64,000 nucleotides of DNA. It comes from Alteraurantiacibacter aquimixticola. GTDB lineage: Bacteria > Pseudomonadota > Alphaproteobacteria > Sphingomonadales > Sphingomonadaceae. Within the stretch, counting starts at the first letter, position 1; every line of letters starts with the position of its first letter. The stretch lies in contig NZ_SSHH01000001.1 in NCBI RefSeq assembly GCF_004965515.1, forward strand, positions 62,001 to 126,000, written 5' to 3'. The position numbers and the translations under genes are program-made. Of the stretch, positions 61,261-64,000 are shown in pieces. A model generated the notes under the pieces. It did not search any database. It was given only the letters and a program-made list of their open reading frames with translations, and was not told the origin of the DNA.

Positions 61261-64000
61261 TCACCGCCCTGCCAGGACTGGCCCCCGACCCGGTACCCAC
61301 GCCGCCATGTCCACCGCGTCGCTCACCCGCCATGGCACTCCGGCATCGGTGAGAAACAGCTCGTCCATCTCGGCGCGGGTGAAGGGCCGGGAGCCGAGGC
61401 GGCCGAAAATGGCGATCTGGCCGCCCGTTTCGTCCACGGCGCGATCGCGGTCGAGGCCCTTGGACATGGATAAGGCGGGCGAGGGCGTTTTCGCCCAGGC
61501 GATCAGCTCGGGCATCGGCGCAGGGCTGAAGCCGTAGAAATTGCGCTGGCTGTCCGGGCTGGTCAGCTGGAGCACTTTCACCCCGTTCACCCCGTCCGCG
61601 ACATAGGCGAAGAGCGAGGCATTGGTGGAGCCGACCACCACGTCCTCCACATCGGTCATGGTGCCGCCCAAGGTCTCGCGGGCGTAGACTTGCGGCGCGA
61701 GCGGGCGGGTCACGTCCACGATCACCAGCCCCTCCTGCTTGCCCGCGACATAGGCATAGGTGCGGGCGACATAGATGCGGCGGGCGTCCTGCATCGGCAC
61801 CGTCCCCTCTGGGCGCAGAACGGGGTTGCGCAGTTTGGTGACGTCGAACAGCTTCAGCCCCTCGGCATCGCTGACCCAAAGGTAGCGGAACTGGATCGCT
61901 GAGGCGCGGGCATCAGCCATCTCGCGCACGGCGGAGACTTGCGGGCTTTCGGGATTGGAGAGGTCCACCACCACCAGGCCCACATCGGCGGTGATATAGG
62001 CCACCTCGCCCGCCAGCGTGATGTGGCGCGCACCGGCGAGTACATTGTCCGGGTTCCACGCATCGCTGCCATCGGTGAAGGTCAGCCGGTCGATATCGTT
62101 ATTGCGCAGCTCGCCATCGGCGAAGGTGTCGACATTGACGAGGAGCAGGCCCTCCTCCGCGTCGGTGACCACCGCATAGTGGTAGATCGGCAGGAAGGCC
62201 TGCTCCTGGTTCATTTCGCGCATTTCGGCGGTGTTGCGCGTGGGCGCGATCGCCTGGTTGGTGGGCAGCGCCATGCAGGTGGCATTCTCGCTGCCGACAT
62301 GGGCGTCATGGCCGAGGGGCGAGAAGGGCGCGGTGATGATCCGCTCCGAGAAGCCTTTGTTGGCGATGCTGGCAATGTCATAGACGCGGAAGCCGCCCTT
62401 GCCTTCCGCCACGAACATGTATTCGCCGCGCATCTGCAGGCAGCGCACGGCATCGGGCGTGCCTTCCACGACATTGGCGAATTGCTCCAGCGCCTTGGTC
62501 TCGCCCGACACGTCGCCATCGAAGACCTCGCCGCGGGTCCAGTCCTTCAGCTCGCGATCATTGTCCTCCACATGCATGCGCCAATAATCGGGATAGGCAT
62601 AGCGATGGAGGTAGGAGCCGAGCACCGCCTGCGGCTCGTCCCATTCGGTGACGCGGGTGGCCTGGAAACCAGCCTCCAGACCCGTCCATGCGTTCATCCC
62701 CACGAAGTTCACGTAATTGGTGCCGAGCAGCAGCAGCTGCGCCATGATCGCGTTGTTGTCCTCTGCTTCGGAGAGGTGGCAGTCCGAGCAGGTTTTGGTC
62801 TCGGTCAGCCGAACCGTATGCGGGAAATGCGGCGCGAAGGCCTGGCTGGAAAAGCCCGCCGAGCTGATCGGCGGCTGCTGGATATAGATCCGCTCCCGAT
62901 TGATATTCGTGGAGGAGAGCACCAGCGCGCTGGAGGAGCGGACGGGCGCGACCTCGTTGCCCTTGGTGGTCTGGTGTACGCCCAGCTGGAACATCTGGTC
63001 GCGCGCCACCTGCGGATTGTAGGTGGCGAAGTTGCGCGTGGTCTCCCCGTCATAACGATGCACCTCGCTCTGCCAGTTCGCCTCGATCGGCAGGTGGCAG
63101 CCGCCGCAGCTGGTGGTCCAGCTGAGGTGGCAGGTGAAGCAGGCCATGTCGTCATCGCCATGCGCGCGGTTTTCCGGAGCGATTCCGGGGCCAAACTCAA
63201 AGTTGCCCGTTTCCGCGCCATCGCGGCTCATCAGCTTGGCGCGGGCCGACTTGCCGTTGAAGTTGGGGCTGGCGGGATCGACGCTATCCCTGACGAGACT
63301 GACTTCCCATTCAAGCTCGGGATCGACGATGCTGCGCTGGATCAGCTTGCGGCGTCCACCTTCTTCATCCACCCATTCGAAGCGGCGGCGGCCGTCCGGG
63401 TTGCGGATAACGGCAAGGTTGTGCCCGTCGGGCGGGGCGGCGGGGCCGGAGGTGCGCAAGGTCGGATATTCGTCCGCCGTGCCGTGGCAATCCTTGCAGC
63501 CGATCTCGATCGCATTGGCGACTTCGCCATAGATCAGGCCGTTGCCATGCGCGTCCTGCGAGAAGTGGCAATCGGCGCATTGCATGCCGACCTCGGCATG
63601 GATGCTCATCATGTGCACAGCCTTGCCGGGATTGGTGCCGGGCTCGACGAATTCGCCTTCGCCCTCGCGTCGCCAGATTTCCGGATCGTCGGGGTCGAGG
63701 ATATTTCCGTCGGCGTCGAGGAGATTTCCCTCGCGGTCGCGCTTGAAGATCGCGCGGAAGTTCCAGCCATGGCCGTGATAGTCGCCGAACTGCGTGTCTT
63801 TCAGCTCCGGGTTGAGCGAATAGACTTCGCGCAGGAAATCGACATCGGCCCACAGCCCGCGCGGGGCGGCGCCTTCGGGATTGCGGTCCAGCACCGCGCG
63901 CACTTCCTCCGCCGTGGGATATTGCTGCGTGAGGTAGGTGGCCGCGTAATCCTCGTCGCTCATGCCTTCGGGGCGCGGGGTGCGGTTTTCCGGGCCGGGC
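61261..64000 (-). CDS. Multihaem cytochrome c with C-terminal LVIVD-repeat propeller, 5' truncated
   Basis: At least 900 residues are visible. Five CxxCH sites lie in the first half (CADCH, CKDCH, CFTCH, CGGCH, CSDCH). The second half repeats LVIVD-type blades (GLVVVDLSNPESP, GLKLFDVTKLRNP, GLVIVDVTRPLAP, GVKVLQL). The reading frame stays open upstream of the ATG at 63963 to the window edge (PGPENRTPRPEG before it). The visible N-terminus lacks a signal peptide, so the true start lies beyond the window. It is probably a periplasmic or surface electron-transfer partner of the decahaem system. An ALSMSKGLDRDR segment near 61470 resembles repeat-derived coding. Confidence 0.82.
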   Translation of the reverse strand, partial: PGPENRTPRPEGMSDEDYAATYLTQQYPTAEEVRAVLDRNPEGAAPRGLWADVDFLREVYSLNPELKDTQFGDYHGHGWNFRAIFKRDREGNLLDADGNILDPDDPEIWRREGEGEFVEPGTNPGKAVHMMSIHAEVGMQCADCHFSQDAHGNGLIYGEVANAIEIGCKDCHGTADEYPTLRTSGPAAPPDGHNLAVIRNPDGRRRFEWVDEEGGRRKLIQRSIVDPELEWEVSLVRDSVDPASPNFNGKSARAKLMSRDGAETGNFEFGPGIAPENRAHGDDDMACFTCHLSWTTSCGGCHLPIEANWQSEVHRYDGETTRNFATYNPQVARDQMFQLGVHQTTKGNEVAPVRSSSALVLSSTNINRERIYIQQPPISSAGFSSQAFAPHFPHTVRLTETKTCSDCHLSEAEDNNAIMAQLLLLGTNYVNFVGMNAWTGLEAGFQATRVTEWDEPQAVLGSYLHRYAYPDYWRMHVEDNDRELKDWTRGEVFDGDVSGETKALEQFANVVEGTPDAVRCLQMRGEYMFVAEGKGGFRVYDIASIANKGFSERIITAPFSPLGHDAHVGSENATCMALPTNQAIAPTRNTAEMREMNQEQAFLPIYHYAVVTDAEEGLLLVNVDTFADGELRNNDIDRLTFTDGSDAWNPDNVLAGARHITLAGEVAYITADVGLVVVDLSNPESPQVSAVREMADARASAIQFRYLWVSDAEGLKLFDVTKLRNPVLRPEGTVPMQDARRIYVARTYAYVAGKQEGLVIVDVTRPLAPQVYARETLGGTMTDVEDVVVGSTNASLFAYVADGVNGVKVLQLTSPDSQRNFYGFSPAPMPELIAWAKTPSPALSMSKGLDRDRAVDETGGQIAIFGRLGSRPFTRAEMDELFLTDAGVPWRVSDAVDMAAWVPGRGPVLAGR

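Noticed and set aside
1-64000. CRISPR arrays, tRNA or rRNA genes, transposases and phage genes
   Set aside because: No regularly spaced direct repeats, cloverleaf sequences, rRNA-like blocks or recombinase signatures were seen on reading both strands; small RNAs cannot be excluded by eye.

Overview
The window looks like a high-GC alphaproteobacterial chromosome, most likely a sphingomonad (Erythrobacteraceae-like). This rests on TonB-dependent receptors with SapC/cupin/halogenase partners, a Caulobacter-type oxidative xylose (Weimberg) pathway, an enolase-superfamily mannonate dehydratase resembling the Novosphingobium enzyme, and short palindromic repeats typical of sphingomonads. The assignment is an inference from remembered families, not from a search.

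Positions 1-50.6 kb form one glucuronoxylan utilisation locus. Two TonB receptors (1772-5146, 11642-14776) would import xylo-oligosaccharides. Secreted or lipoprotein hydrolases would cut them: GH10 xylanase, four GH3 enzymes, GH67 alpha-glucuronidase, GH43, two GH5 enzymes and an acetylesterase. The complete Weimberg set is present: XylB 28319-29104, XylC 27444-28328, XylD 21449-23230, XylX 30559-31680 and ketoglutarate-semialdehyde dehydrogenase 29110-30549. So is the uronate branch: ExuT-like carrier, UxaC, UxuB, ManD and KdgK. A LacI-family regulator (20328-21452) sits in the middle. Eight 14-bp operators sharing the invariant 10-mer TGGTAGCGCT (either strand) lie before nearly every transcription unit, so the locus reads as one regulon.

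The 46.0-50.6 kb part is less ordinary. A Tat-exported glucose-fructose-oxidoreductase-like enzyme diverges, across an operator, from a lipoprotein beta-propeller lactonase and three overlapping genes for secreted SnoaL/NTF2-fold proteins with a shared C-terminal PVTG motif. A 108-bp palindromic element with perfect 13-bp terminal inverted repeats is inserted in frame in the third. A quinohaemoprotein dehydrogenase (50795-52927) follows.

Positions 53-64 kb carry the best candidate for an undescribed system, a redox module. It comprises a fusion of FAD oxidoreductase, two cyclic-nucleotide-binding domains and a four-cluster ferredoxin; a membrane cytochrome b; an FHA-domain/transmembrane/decahaem cytochrome c; and a class III cyclic-nucleotide-phosphodiesterase-like enzyme. 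These four are consecutive and mostly overlapping. A TPR cytochrome-biogenesis-like gene diverges from them. A large multihaem cytochrome with LVIVD repeats (61261 to the window end, 5' truncated) lies beyond an AT-richer methyltransferase gene that looks recently acquired. No tRNA, rRNA, CRISPR, transposase or phage gene was seen.
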